A stretch of DNA of 64,000 nt from Glossina fuscipes (GCF_014805625.2 NW_023998456.1:2602384-2666383), one strand, 5' to 3'. Positions 1-13,989 are shown, numbered from the stretch's first letter. Numbers and translations: made by a program. The notes: generated by a model from the letters alone, not told the origin.

Positions 1-519
1 TTTTACACATATATAAATTAACCTGTCGATATTTAATTGTGAATTTTTTTCCAGTTGTAACGTTTGCAATATATTTCGCTGTTTTATTGCAAACGATCGA
101 GCGTTGCGTCATCTTTAAAGAAGTTCACCGAACCGACAGAGAGCGCAGCATGGATTTGGTACTTATAAAATTTGTCTAATTGTCTACACAAGTATCATCA
201 TCAAAAAAAAACTTAACAAATAATTCATAACAAGAAAATTGTGATTGACGTCGAACTTTTCACCTCCACTTCACTTAAGTAACATCACTAAGTATAAACA
301 ATGAGAAAAGTATATCATTGTTCTTTTTATAATCCTGTCAATCATATATTGTCATATATATTGTATGTATGTGTTTGTGTATGGAACCAATAGATTAGTA
401 AGTCTCGTTACAGGTGCAACAAACATCATCATCAAAAATCCAAACAAACCAAACCAACTGCAAACTGCTGCATCTTCGTCAACTAAATCTTATCTTTATT
501 ACTATATTAAATATTTCAC

Positions 520-568
<49 letters not shown>

Positions 569-651
569 AAAGATGATCACTAATAAAAGCACTAAAAATA
601 AAATTTTTTATTAAAATAATTTCTCTGAATTTGAAATGAAAAAATTTTTAG
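1..651. other. Region upstream of the first recognised Cirl exon
   Basis: No exon can be supported here. A polypyrimidine-AG stretch ends near 53 and an ATG sits at 150, but neither connects in phase with the Cirl exon at 652. The most likely reading is the intron or leader before that exon. Small ORFs in this stretch run through the TA repeat and look spurious. Confidence 0.4.
519..566. repeat. (TA)n microsatellite
   Basis: About 48 bases of nearly pure TA with occasional CA interruptions. It lies just upstream of the first Cirl exon. Confidence 0.9.
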
Positions 652-3600
652 CGCCCAAATATCAAACTGCGTACGCCTGCGAAGGTAAGAAACTAACAAT
701 CGAATGCGAACCAGGCGATCTGATTAATTTGATACGAGCCAATTATGGACGTTTCTCTATAACGATATGTAATGATCACGGCAATATGGAGTGGAGTGTA
801 AATTGTATGTTTCCAAAGAGTTTGACGGTTTTAAATTCAAGGTATAAAGACAGATAGGCAAGATTTAAAAGGAGTTACCGTAATATTTTTTTTTTTTTTA
901 ATAATAGATGTGCTCACAAGCAGAGCTGCAGTGTATTAGCGACGACTAGTATGTTTGGGGATCCTTGTCCGGGAACGCATAAATATTTAGAAGCCCATTA
1001 TCAGTGCATTTCGGCCCTGCAAACTTCAACGACCACCAGTCGACCTAGTCCACCACCTTGGGTGCTATCGAATGGTCCTCCCTTATTACCTAACGGTAGC
1101 AGCTCTTCAATTATACCTGCCATTGTATCGCCACCTTTACAGCCCGCCGCCGTGCCACCGCGTTTACCACTACCGGGTGCAAGTAATGGTAACGTAGTGC
1201 CACCAACTGTTCCAAATGGGGGCATTTGGAATCAAATACCTTCTTCACCTGGGCCACCTACTACACATACTACATTGCCGGGCGGACGTTTAAAAGGTGG
1301 TTATAATCAAACTGCGTCAAAAAGTCCAACAAGACATGACGGTTTACCACCCCCACCTCAGTTACATCACCACCATCATCAAACAGGATCAGGTTCAACG
1401 GGAGCGGGACATCATAGTAATGCAGATGTTGGACTTAAAGATACAAATCCTACGCATAAAACAGTAGAAGAAACTAAAACGAATAAAAATTCTGCTGCAA
1501 TACCCACCAATGGCACTTCACCGCCAAACACCCGTATACTTACGGGAGTGGGTGGTACTGGAAGTGATGATGGTATTTTATTAACTGCCAAAACTACAGC
1601 CAGAGGCCAGCAACAGCAGCAGCAACCATCAACCTCTTCACTGCCTATCGATGCTACTACGACATCTTCGGATGGCACGAACAACAGCACCGTCTCTCAA
1701 GGTTCCTCTGGGCTGATACGAACTATTAATAATATAAACGTAAATATCGGTCTGGGAGGAGAAGATGAAACAAATTTGTTTTGTCGCCCAACTAACGCCC
1801 GCAATCTTTTCTGGAATGTGACTCGAGTGGGCGATGTTAATGTGCAACCATGTCCTGGTGGCGCCACTGGCATAGCTAAGTGGCGTTGCGTACTTATGAA
1901 GCGAATCTCTTTAGATGATGAATATTTTTTTGATACAACCACTACCAAAACACCTATTTGTAATGGCACGAACTGTGATACTGCAAAAATTAATTCAAAA
2001 TTACGAAACTTTGAACCCACCTGGCATCCCTTGACACCTGATCTGACCCAGTGCCGTAGCTTATGGTTAAATAACCTAGAGGTGCGTGTAAATCAACGAG
2101 ATTCTTCTCTTATATCAATAGCAAATGATTTGTCGGAGGTGACTAGTAGCAAAACGCTTTACGGCGGCGATATGTTGGTTACAACGAAAATCATACAAAC
2201 GATGTCGGAGAAAATGTTCCACGACAAGGAAACTTCTCCCGATCAGCATTTACGAGAGGCTATGATTTTGGAATTACTGCAAGGTGTGGTAAAGACAGGT
2301 TCTAATCTGTTGGATGAATCGCAGTTATCCTCTTGGTTGGATCTCAATCAGGAAGATCAAATGCGGGTAGCTACTTCATTATTGACAGGATTAGAGGATA
2401 ATGCTTTCCTATTGGCTGATACGATAATACGGGAAAGGAATGTAGTACAAAAAGTGAAAAATATACGTAAGTTATATGAGAAGAAGAACAATTGATTGAA
2501 ACCGAGAAGAGAAATAAATATTTTTAATATATTAAATTCTTACGTAGTGCTCTCGGTAAGAGTATTGGAAACTAAAAGCATACAAAACAACGAGATCTTT
2601 CCCGACGTCGAGCAATGGCAGATCTCAGATGATCGCATAGAATTACCTAGGGCGGCTTTAATCGAAAATAGCGAGGGTGGCTTAGTGCGCATAGTCTTTG
2701 CAGCCTTTGATCGCTTGGAATCTATATTGAAGCCATCTTATGATCACTTTGATTTAAAAACCGCTCGAAGTTATAGTAAGTTTTTTGAACTAAAAGTTTG
2801 AAATTAATTATTATTATTATTAATTATTATTAATCTTCAGTACGCAACACAGCTGTTTTATCGAATGATACGGATTCTTTAAATTCCGTTCTGCAACAAC
2901 GTTTACGAATTTTAAATAGTAAAGTGATATCGGCTAGTTTGGGAAAAGGTCGCCATATACAACTCTCACAACCTATCAAGTTGATTCTAAGACATCTGAA
3001 AGTCGAAAATGTTACAAATCCGACTTGTGTTTTTTGGAATTACATTGACCAGTAAGTAAGATGCGTTATCAAACGAAACAAAATAATAGCAGAACTACTT
3101 TTCTTTTCCATGTCTATTTAGTGCTTGGTCGGCTAATGGTTGCGTTTTGGAATCCACTAATCGCACTCACAGCGTGTGCATGTGCAATCACTTGACGAAT
3201 TTTGCAATACTAATGGATGTCCTGGATGAACATACGCATTCTCTATTTACTATGTTCGATGGGAACATGCGTATACTGATCTATGTCAGCATTTCGATAT
3301 GCTTGGTGTTCATAATTATAGCTTTACTCACACTGAAAATTTTTAATGGAGTATTTATCAAGGTAAGACCATCAACGAGGACAGATCCTTTGAGCCATTC
3401 GCGGCGGGGCGGCAGTAATCGTCGTCCAAATAACATTGTGGATCAGACTCATGAATCTATAGCGATTGCTAATGCCGTCGCCAATACGTCAACGCAAATT
3501 TCGGCCACAGCCAACACCACCGCCACCAATAATATACAACAATTGCAACAGCAATTAAATTTGCAACACCTGCAAAATATAGCTCCCGCCAATATGACGG

Positions 3601-6600
3601 CTAATAATTTTATACAACACAATTCTATTCGTAATTCGAATCGTAACAATCTCAATGCTAATAACTTTCATATGCAACAACAATTGCAACAGCAACAACA
3701 ACAGCAGGTTGTAGCAGCTGCTGCTGCCGCTGTCGTGGTGGCGAACAGTAATCAACGTAACTTGCAAATGAATAATTTGAACTTAAATCTCAATTTGCAA
3801 CCGCCGCACAATCATGGCCACAATTTGAATCATTCGCATAACAATAGTCAAATGGAGACATCCATGTCTAATACGTCTGCGGCCGCTGTGGCTGCTGCCG
3901 CAACAATAGCAGCTGCCTTGCAGCAACATGCCGGCTCAAGTGGTGGTAGCGGTGTTGGCGGTGGCAGTAATAATTTGAATGTGAACACTACACGAAATCT
4001 TAATCACAGTAATATAAATAATTCTGACCCAAATAATATTATAATGCAAGGAAATATGGATGATTTACAATATAAGTGGTGGTGGTGGTGAAAACAAAAA
4101 AAAAAAAAATTTTTTTTTTCTTTTTGTATTAGAAATAAGTTTTACATTAGTTGTATTTAAGTTTCTTCTCTTAACCCTTAGGCAACCTTAGTAAAATGAT
4201 TTAAAACCATTTAATAACAACATTAACTTTGCTTTGTGATATATTTTTTAAGTAGTTGTGTTTCTTTTTCTTTCATCTCCTTAATTAAAATTTTCGAAAA
4301 ATCCTTTTTTTTTAAAAAAAAAAAAAGTGTTATTAACTTTACTATGCCTTCAACGTATTTCGATAATTTTGTTAATTTATTTTAATTTTATTTAAAGAGA
4401 AAATTTTTGTGTAATATTTTAATTTAGCACTCATTTCAATTAAAACTCTGAAACATTTTCATATAAATATTTATATAAATATATATTTTCATATTTTTGT
4501 GTAAAATGTTTTGTTTTTCATATAAAATAAATTATAAATAAAATTAATTTATGTTAATGTAATTAAAACATTTCATATGTAATCCTGCGTATGCGTGCTC
4601 TTTTACGTTGGTAACCTTCTTTTTTTTTCATTTGTTATGTTTGCTTTTTCCTATATAATTTAAAATTTCTTTTCTTTTACTTCACCACCAACCACCAAAA
4701 AAAAAAAAAATATTTTGTTTTGAACTATTTACAAACAAAAAAAAGAAAGAAACCTAAATTTTATATTAAGAACAAACAAAATTGAATCGGAAAAGAGGTT
4801 TTGCTTAAGTTTTAAAGTTAAAATATCGAGACCTTTCAATTCGTTTAAAATTTTAGATAAATTTGTTTCGAAATATTTTGCGCGGTTTAGGAAAAAAATC
4901 TTTATTCTAAGCTCAAAACAAAACATATAAAGCAATTCTTTTTTTTGATATTTTTCCTTATATTGTGAAATCATCAACGTTTTTTTTTAATATTTTCTTG
5001 CCTTTTGTCTTCTCCTGCTTCGCTATCAAAATTTTAAATCCATTATCTGTTCTCTCTTCTTTTCTTTTTTTTTTTTTTTTCTGTTTACTCTTATTCTCTT
5101 TACAGTCTGCTCGCACTTCAATTTATCGCAGCATTTATATTTGTTTATTTATAATCGAATTGTTGTTCTTGTTTGGTATCGAACAAACTGAGACGAGCAT
5201 ATTTTGCGGTTTCACTACAGTGTTTTTACATTGTACCATATTGACTGCAATTGCATGGTTTTGCTTTGAAGGTAAGTGTTGTCTTTAGAAATACGAATAT
5301 GCAATGTGTTGATTAGAGCCACTATGCCTAAATGTCCTTATTGTGTAAGCAGTGCTAAGAATTGAAATTTGCACGAATGCTATTTTGAGAAAAAACTTAT
5401 GCGCAGCATTTTAACCGAAAGCTGTACAAAAACGAAAATTTTCCTTAAAAACGGCTCCGCCTTTTTTTTTTGTATTTGCAATTTAGAATTTTTCCAATTT
5501 TTAGAGATTTCAAAACACATACCAAAGTCATAGATACGCGCCGTAGTTAAACGATTAATTTAACAGTTTAATATCAAGGACTTTTTTCTCGCGTTTAATC
5601 GCGTCGATGACTTTTACAAAGTGTTTTCGAATTTTTGGAAAATCTTCACATTATCTCTGTCAAATTTTGTTCTGTCACAAGCTAGACCGCTGCACACTTG
5701 GGTGTATGTTGTTTTATGCTTTCATGGAGCGCTTTCCTTTTCAATTTCCTTGTATTATATTTTATATTTTCCTTTTTTTTTGTAAAATATAACCATTCCC
5801 GCACTTCAAAAATGCTTTTAGCGTTGTGTTAAGTGTAAAATAACAAACTTAAAGAAAGTTCAGTTCAAAAATATCACATGTTTGCAAAAGTATTCGTGAC
5901 AAAGTTTTGTGACCGATCGAATAATGCGATAATCAATCTGTACGTTCTTCCCTGATTTCGCAGCTGATGAACACTTGCCGTCCTTCTTCTCCTCCAGGCA
6001 GACTAGCACTTGATAGTCGTCCACGAGAAGTTCGTTTATACAAATACAAAATTCCCGACTTCATGGCAAACTGTTCTAGCCGACGTGAGGAGATCTCACT
6101 TTGCTAAAATTATCATGCAATTATCGGAAGCAGGAAAAAGTCTCTTCAATTGCTCGGCATCTCTCAAAATTTTTTCTGGGAGATTTATTAAAGCATTCTT
6201 GATGAAGTTTTGTGACCGATCTAGTGCTACAGTCTGCTTTTCCCTGATTTCGAAGTAGGTGAACAAGCCATCCTCCTTCTTCGTTACAATGAAGTGCTCG
6301 ACCCATCTAATATTATTATCAAAATTAATCCATATTGCATCTCCTTCTTAACAAATGCGAGTTGCCCTTATAATCCACTTTACAGCAAAATATTAGAAAA
6401 CACTTTTCTTGTTACAACTTTAAAGAGGATGCACATGTTCACATGAAAAAGCTACTAAGGTTACTACTACCGAAAAACTAGCATACGTGGGATTTCGGAA
6501 ATGACTTTTAGACAATGTTGCGACATGTAAAAAAGTTTTGTGGGCTTTTTGTGAATTACATTTTGCAATTTCTATGGCATAGCACTAAAAGGTACACTAT

Positions 6601-9600
6601 GTACTTATCTTTCTGTCCACCTCTGTATTTGAAGTCAAATTTTGCTTTAACATTCCCTAACAAGTGCCACTTCACATATTTCATCATTTAACAGCTTCGC
6701 GAACGTGAATGCTCTAGCATTCGTTTTCGTTGTGATGCCAAATAACATGAATGCTATAATAATGAAATTTTAAAGCCAACTCTTTCTTATTTAAATTTAT
6801 ATAACCCCGGGGTTTTTTTTTAATTATCGTACTTGCCGAAGTATTGGTTAACTGATTATTCAAGTTTTTCCAAATTAGTTGATTTTTTTCTCGCTGCATT
6901 TACAAATTTACTTAAAGCGCCCTTCACGTCTAAATGTCTAGGCAGAGAGCAGCTTCTCGCCTTTCCCCTTTATCTTATGTTTCCTCCTAGGTGAATGCTA
7001 TAGCATTCGTTGCATATAGCTTGTAACTGACCTTAGGAAACGTATTTAATCAGATTTCAGGTATCACAACTAATTTTAAAACAAGTGAGAAAATTAGATT
7101 CTGTCGTGACCGAACATCGTGATCCTGCAAAAAGAAAGGAGAAGAACTACATTTAGAGACTCTATAATATTTGCTGCGCCCTAGTGATTTTTTTTTTTAT
7201 GTCAGACTAAACGCCCACATGTGTTGTAGTTTATGAGTAACAAGCAAAGGTGTTCATAGTTTCTGTTATACAAAGGTGTAGACCGTGTAGACGTCTCCTG
7301 TGAAAAGTATATTTTCATGTAATTTTCAAAGTCTTTTGGAAGTTTATAAGCCATACCTTCATTTTTGCGAACGGACGTATGTTTACCGTGGGCACTACAC
7401 AATTGTGCATTCCGAATTTAAAAGTCACCAAGAATTTATATATATTTATGGGTTTTTCAAAGCTTGCATTTGCGCATTATAAAGGTTTTCAAAACAAAAG
7501 AAAGAAGAGGCAATTTACAGATGGGGTATAGTAACGCCCAAATTTTTATAGATTTATATGCTGTAATTGAAGAGTAATTAGCTAAAAATCAATTTTTTAC
7601 TCCTTTTGAAAAGCGGAGGTGTTTTACTTTATGTAATACCTTATGTATATCCTTTGACAGATTTGAACCATTCTCATTGCCAACCTGTGTGCGAGAACTT
7701 TCAATGCGTCTGCCGGATTTGAGGTCGATGTCTTCGGCTATTTTTGCAGCCAGGATAATGTTTACAATAGACATTACACAGACGGACAGAGGGACGTGCT
7801 TAAATCAATTCAAAATTTTACAACATGAATATACCCCTCATACTTGGGTGATGGAATAAGTTGAGTCAAATAGGTCGGTACTAATGTGCCTTAATAACCG
7901 ACCAAACTCAGCGTTAAAAACTATTAATCCTATGAGAAGTACAAGTACTTCTTAGCTACATCTTTCAACTGCACATGCCTAACGCAAGTTTTAAAAACAC
8001 TTTCATAATAGCATTGTTGAGCGCTGTAGCATAAGAAAACGGTTTTGATTTCGAGAAGGATATGTTTCGTTTTTCGAAAAAATGTACTAGAAATCGGAGT
8101 GAAGGTACCATTAAAATTTGAACGTTACATTACGAATAGGTCGAGAAATATAGTTTCGAGAAGCACGCGAATAAACTTTTGGATAAAAACTTCGTCAAAT
8201 CTGTGTCNNNNNNNNNNAATTAGGGTGATACACAATTTCTTTTTGAAAGTCATCAAGGGGATAGAAAATGAAACGAGTTTCTTGAAAATTTCATCCGCTT
8301 TTCACTATCATAGCTTTCGGACAAAGTTGGATTTGGGCCAATTAAGAAACAACAAATAATGTTCGCATTCTTGTTGAAATTGTGTACAAATCACTAACTG
8401 ATTTAAACTTTTGCTCGCCACTGGCACAAGTATATAGGATGACAGATAAAGTTTAGCTACAAATCCATCGATGCTTGTACGGTGACCTGAGCCTGACCAA
8501 GCTTAATGGAAAGCTACATATAACGCAGAAGTGAAGTAAATTATGAAATTTTTCTTTAAAATATCATACCTTTAACTTCTAGTGTTCATGAAGATAAGAA
8601 AAAAAGAAAATCCCAGAGTTGCCCGTAGTTGATTGAAATTTGAGTGTGGAGTGGAAAAGACTAAATATTGTTCTAATCTGGTTCTTGTAGAAAAAGAAAA
8701 GACAGTCAACAATCTATTATAGTGTTGTTCGATATCAAATATAGAACAACTTAAAGGTACATGGAAACTGATAATTAGCAAACTGTAAAGTCCCTTCAGT
8801 TTAATTAGCATTAGGCGCATAATGAAGTTGAATAAGACTTTTTTCTAATAAAAATTGAAAGCTTTTTAAAAAGCATCAACTCCGTGCCGATCAAATAAAT
8901 AAAATAAACTTCGGAGACTGAATCTCTATGAAAGAAAAAACCTGAAGTAACTGTTTCAAATGATGATGATGATCATGCAGACGATCGGGTATCTTGGACG
9001 TGCTGAAAGGGCTTTTGCAACTTGGATGGGTTGGACCGTGTGAAAGCTCATTGCAGCCGACCGATTTCACAAAGCCTGACTCAAGAAGATGCAGCTTTTC
9101 TGACTATATGTCATTGTGTCTATGGCTTATATAATTGCGTTCTTCTGCTTCGGGCATTGTATATTGTATACGAGTGCTACTCATATTTTTAGGAACATCA
9201 AATTTCAGCAGTATTTCGTTTAGAGAGAAGCAGGCAAAGGAAAGCTTGTCTCGAAAAGTGTTTAAGCTTTGTGTTTGAGCTTTGGAGGAATTATAATCGC
9301 GATCGTATACGCGATGCGGTTATAAAGTTTATAGGGATTACTTTCGAGCGGAAGAGTCTATTTTATCCGTACGTGTTACGTTTTTGCGCGGCAATTTAAA
9401 GTTAAAGTAAAGCTGAAGGATAGTTAAATTACATAAACTGTTTTGTAAATAATTAAAGGGTTGATTAAGTTTTTTGGTTTTAAAGGCGTCAGCGGCCGAC
9501 AACTTAAGTCGGCAACGGCAAATTAAATTTATTTCTAAAGATTCTTCCTCACGGGAACATTTTTCATTATATTATATAAGTTAAATTTCCATTTATCAAT

Positions 9601-12590
9601 TTTAACAGCATTCCAATCGTATACAACTTTAACCACCGACGATATATTGCTTGAGGTCGATCAGACTTCAAAAGTGAATTGTTACTATTTACTATCGTAT
9701 GGCCTATCCTTCACAATAGTGGCCATTTCGTCAGCTATAAATCCTAACACATATACACAAAACGATTATTGTGTACTAATGGAGGCGAATACGTTGTTTT
9801 ACGCCACCTTTATAACTCCCATTATGTTTTTCTTAATGGTAAGCGCTTTCTCATTCTTGAAACACTTTCGTGAACATAGTAGTGTACTTATTACGTGTAT
9901 TTATATTTGAACTTGAAAGGGAGCTTTATGTTACACATTTCTTTCGTGGGTCATTATGTGTCGCAAATCACGGTCGGCTTTGAAGAACAAAGAACATACC
10001 CGGTTAGCGAACGTGCGGTAAGGAAACACATTCATTGAAGTCTTAATCATTGAAGTCTTAGTTTGTGAACGCTATATATTGCTTTTAGCTTCGACATACG
10101 ATGTTCTTTTATATTTTTGATATTATTATGTACGGTTTGGTCAATGGCTTACTTGTATTTGCGCAATTCTAAATTGGATGATGAAGTGGCCCAAATTTAT
10201 GGCTATCTATTTATAATTTCCAATACCTTAATGGGAGTCTACATATTCGTTTTCCATTGCATACAAAATGAAAAGGTAAACAGTCTCCGATTATGTTCGC
10301 CTTCCCAAATTATATAAAAGTTACTTATTACCCTAGATACGGCGAGAATACAGAAAATATGTGCGGCAGAATTCTTGGTTACCGAAATGCTTACGTTGTT
10401 CGAAGACCTCAATATCTTCGGGCATTGTTGGTGGGGGTAGCGCTTGCGGTATGACAGCAGCCGGTATTACAAGTACATTAAACAGCAATTCGAACGTTAT
10501 AGGTTCCACAATATCTAGCGGCCAGGTTAAGAAGCCCAAAATCCCCTTGGAAAGCAATGATGCGAATGAAAATGAAGAAGAGATGGGTAATATCATAGCA
10601 TCAACAGAAGAGGCAATAATAGCGTCGAGTGATTGTGAATTAAGTGAGGGGAAAACGAGACGGACTGGTAATGTTGTAAGCAGTAATGTTCTGGCAGTCG
10701 GTAATGGGGGCATAAATGGAAAAACTGTGATTAAGGCAAACAATTTGATACAACCGCATGTTAAAAATGATCATACACCAAATCAGGTGGCTGTAGACCG
10801 CAGTAACCATAGCATAGGTGCGGTCGGAACTTCAGGCACATTACGTTCCAACGGCGGCCTTCGTACACCGAGTGCGGGGCATACGTCGCCTACTTCTTCG
10901 GTAAGTTCAACACATTTAATATTTGGGCACAGCCACAAAGCACAACAACAGGTAGCTGCTGGAAACTTACAAAATACAGGCCCTCAGGAAGCGTTTTATC
11001 ATCAGCCCGACTATTACGGTTGGCAGCAAAAGCCTGCTTCGGCAACGAAGATGCAATCTAGGGATTTCCACGGTACAAGTATCGTTAGCCAACAACCTCA
11101 CGAATTCTTTTATTGGACTCAAAAACATCAACAGGGCCACAATAAGAAAAAGCGAGGCAGCAATACTGGCTCGGATTCGCCAAGTGGTTCCTTGCATTCA
11201 CGCAATACTACCGCGTCCCAGCAAATACTTTTCTATCCTTCTTATAAAAAGACCACTATAAAGCAACAACAAGCTCAACAATCACCACATCAGCAGTACG
11301 CACATTACGCGGAAACTTTTGACTCGGGTCCGGCCGCTTACTATCAGCAGCAGCAGCAACAACAACAGCGAAGACTTCATCATCAGTATTTGCAACAGCA
11401 ACAACAACAGCAACAAATGTCTTCGGACGATGAGCAAATGGAGCCAGCAGCTCATGCCCATTTGTTGCAACAAATGACGCGACGCGGGGTGGTAGGAAGC
11501 GAATTAAGTATGCCGTCTACAACGCTGGTAAGCGCTAACCAGCAACGCTACTATAATAGAAATAAGCATTCCAACTGTGATTTAAATCAGCCGCCACAAG
11601 ATTACGAACGTCGTAGTATCGGTGGTAGCGGTAGTGGCGGAGGCGAAGCCTATTACAATCAAGGGTCCTTGGCCAGTGATAATGGCCCTGTGTACGAGGA
11701 AATTTTAAGTAATCGAAGTTCCGATGTACAACATTATAATGTCGATGATATGCTACCACATGATTATGAAGATGAAAGGACAATTCAAACAGCGTTTCAA
11801 CGTCAACAAACGCAACAACAACAGCATAGGATAATGAATCGCAATGGACGAGGCGGTGCACGATCGTTACATGAATATGTTGGCGACTATGAAGGACGTA
11901 ACGGCAATAGTCCCTACAGCGATGAAGATGATAATGATATGGACGACGATGACGACGATGAAGATAACGTGGAGGATGATAACGATGATGATGGAATGCA
12001 ACATATGCCGCCACAAAGTGATGAGCGTATGCGGCGTTTGATGGCCATACAAGATGCCGATTTTCAAAGGAGGTTTCAGTAAGTATGACATCAACAAATT
12101 TGCAACTGGATAGCAAATATAGTTTGAGCCTTGGATTTCACTTAAATATTCATTTTTTTTTTTTTTTTTTTTCAGAAGGCATTTACGTAAGCAAAACGGT
12201 GCACATGAGAATTCCGCCGCACCACCTGCCTATCACGACTATCACGAGGCCCAGTATACATCAGCAGGTGCGTCATCGCAACCACAACAGCAGCAACATC
12301 AACAACCACAATTGACGGTTTTTGGGGTAAGTAGCGGCGCCGGAGGCTCTGTACGTAGTTTTAAAAAGACTGCATCCGTTTCCGGTAGTCGCTTGGCTGT
12401 TAATGAGCTCTTCAATCATGGTCCTCCTTTACCTCCGGCCAATCAACATCCAATGCATAAAAAATCACAACAACAACTCTCGCCTCAAGCCATTAATCCA
12501 ATCAATAGTACACCGATCGGACGCAATATATCAGCCATGCTCGATGAAAATAACACGGTGAGGTGCTATTTAGAGCCATTGGATAAGTAA
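652..12590 (+). CDS. Cirl: Latrophilin/Cirl adhesion G-protein-coupled receptor, 11 exons, 5' end missing
   Basis: Exons: 652-841, 908-2466, 2548-2775, 2841-3051, 3122-3362, 5106-5271, 9609-9838, 9920-10017, 10089-10275, 10337-12078, 12176-12590. All borders are GT-AG and all joins keep phase, giving about 1,754 residues to the TAA. In order: SUEL/RBL lectin domain (exon 1 and the start of exon 2, around [14 protein letters not shown]), a long Pro/Ser/Thr-rich linker, a hormone-receptor motif (about 1780-1895), the GAIN domain, then the GPS with its Cys/Trp pattern and the HL-T autoproteolysis site at 3189-3197. Seven membrane segments follow (TM1 in exon 5, TM2-3 in exon 6, TM4-5 in exons 7-8, TM6-7 in exon 9), then a very long poly-Q/acidic cytoplasmic tail ending in the conserved [11 protein letters not shown]. 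The family works as a plasma-membrane mechano/adhesion receptor in neurons. The starting exon lies upstream or is replaced by the ATG at 636, which gives no signal peptide. Confidence 0.97.
3122..4091 (+). CDS. Cirl: Possible alternative last exon of Cirl giving a one-transmembrane isoform
   Basis: Exon 5 of Cirl ends at a good donor (AAG|GTAAGA, 3362/3363), yet the reading frame continues past it for 242 codons to TGA at 4091. The extension is not random AT-rich intron. It carries Gln, Asn, Ala and His runs, is locally GC-richer, and looks like a low-complexity cytoplasmic tail. The product would keep the lectin, HRM, GAIN and GPS regions and TM1 (about 3270-3350) but lose TM2-7. Two AATAAA signals lie downstream (4526, 4537). 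One-pass or secreted Cirl isoforms are reported in Drosophila as far as I know; that this sequence is used is inference from frame and composition. Confidence 0.5.
4526..4542 (+). terminator. Candidate polyadenylation signals for the short Cirl isoform
   Basis: AATAAA at 4526-4531 and 4537-4542, about 440 bases after the read-through stop codon, in an AU-rich stretch typical of a fly 3' UTR. There is no direct evidence of use. Confidence 0.35.
5901..6295. repeat. Pair of imperfect direct repeats in the Cirl intron
   Basis: Two copies of a stretch beginning GTTTTGTGACCGATC, about 303 bases apart (near 5903 and 6206), stay alignable for roughly 90 bases with substitutions. Antisense, both can be read as short related peptides containing RSVTKL, so this may be a fragment of an unidentified element. 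Confidence 0.5.
6707..7008. repeat. Two near-identical 16-base palindromes 285 bases apart
   Basis: GAATGCTCTAGCATTC at 6707-6722 and GAATGCTATAGCATTC at 6993-7008. Each is a perfect 7-base inverted repeat around a 2-base centre, followed by G. They could be ends of a small inverted-repeat element or hairpin-forming repeat units. The function is unknown. Confidence 0.6.
8208..8217. other. Assembly gap (10 N)
   Basis: Ten N within the large Cirl intron. The flanks do not obviously overlap. Confidence 0.99.
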
Positions 12591-13612
12591 AGTTTATATA
12601 GTGTAACTTTAATTTATAAATGTTATCGTCATATAAGTGTGTTGCTCCTTCCCTCCCTTCCTTTCTCACTTTCTTACAAATCAGAAAAAAAAAGCAAAAC
12701 AAACAAAAAAGACATTATTAAAAAATAACCTACAATTTTTTTAATATAATCAAAAGACACGAAAAATAAGAAAAAAAAAAAAAGAAGAGAGATATTAACA
12801 ATGTGTGTATGATGTACTACGGAAACATTCGTATTGGGGAATGAAATAGTCTCAAACAATTCGTAAAAGTGTGTGTGTAGCAGCTTAATAGGAAAAAATG
12901 CATTGAGAGAATAAAACGTAATCTAAGTTTAGGCTACAAACACAGAAAGCTAACACTTTAATCTTTCTTAGGACATTCGTAGTTTTTCCTTTCTTTGTTT
13001 TACTTTTTTTTATTTTTATTTTTTACTGCTATAATAGTTATTAAGTAAAAAAGAAAAAAGAAGATGGATATTTTTGAGTAGTTTACATTTAGTTGAAATG
13101 TTATATTTTTGGGATACTTTGTTATAATTGCGAATTTAAATAAATTCTTATTTAAAGCTTTAATATTTTTTTAAATAATTTTTTTATGTACATATATTTA
13201 ATACTCCCTTTTTCTCCTTATTTTTTGTTGTTTTTTTTTTTTAACATATCCTTAATGTGTTTATAAGCTTGCCTGTCATTTTTTTTGTAGAAATTTGAAA
13301 AATCATGTAAACTTTATGTACATTTATCTAACAACTCTTGAAATACAAAAGATTATTAAATAAATAAATATGTGTATAGTACATGAGAGGAAAAGAATTA
13401 CCTTTTTTGTGGAAGACATTGTCCTTAAAATGTAAGCTATATAAAAAAAAAAGAAACTGAAATGTATACAAAAAAAAAACAAAAAGAAAAAAAATTGAAA
13501 ATTATTATTATAAAAAGAGGCCATAAAATTTAACTAAAATTAAGGCATAAATAAAAATTATGATATACGAAGAAAATAAAAAGGAAATATTTCATGCTTT
13601 TGTCTTTCTACA
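12591..13612 (+). other. Cirl: Cirl 3' untranslated region
   Basis: AT-rich sequence with poly-A and poly-T runs follows the Cirl stop codon. Several AATAAA hexamers occur, including 13550-13555. The boundary is approximate: after about 13612 the character changes toward transposon-derived sequence. Short ORFs here are spurious. Confidence 0.5.
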
Positions 13613-13989
13613 CTGAAAAACAACTAAGAACATTATACAGTGGTACACGACCCACCATTCATTTTATTATGGGCCAGTAAGGGGGAATGCGCTATATATT
13701 TTTACTTTATTTATGAAAAGTTTTTACAAAATTTACAAAAAAAAAAAATTAAACTCGTACATTTTTATTGGATACCTTGGCTCCCAAACTTTTCTCTACG
13801 CATTGCCTTTCCTCGGCACTAATAATACTTCGCTGTTTTTCTCGCACGATTTTCCTTTATTACATCGCTAGTGGACCTTTTAGAATATATAGTAAGAAGA
13901 GAAGAAATAAACTAGTAATTTATAAATGTTATCTATACAATGTTTCAATTGCCTTCGATTGTAGAAACGTTCCGATCAACTGACTCCCT

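Larger units (their letters stand above)
5272..9608. other. Large Cirl intron (4.3 kb) with repeat debris
   Basis: This intron separates exons 6 and 7 of Cirl, while most other introns of the gene are 66-98 bp. It holds an imperfect duplication (about 5901-6000 and 6204-6295), two identical-arm palindromes (6707, 6993), a stretch near 7690-7860 resembling dipteran interspersed repeats, and an N gap. I see no conserved exon in it. It probably grew by insertion of non-autonomous elements. Confidence 0.6.

Noticed and set aside
365..614. Two short open frames upstream of Cirl
   Set aside because: Both run through the TA microsatellite and give Ile/Tyr repeats.
11535..12116. 193-codon antisense open frame opposite the Cirl tail
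   Set aside because: It mirrors the repetitive CAA/GAT codons of the true Cirl exon and is His/Arg/Tyr-rich without any domain.
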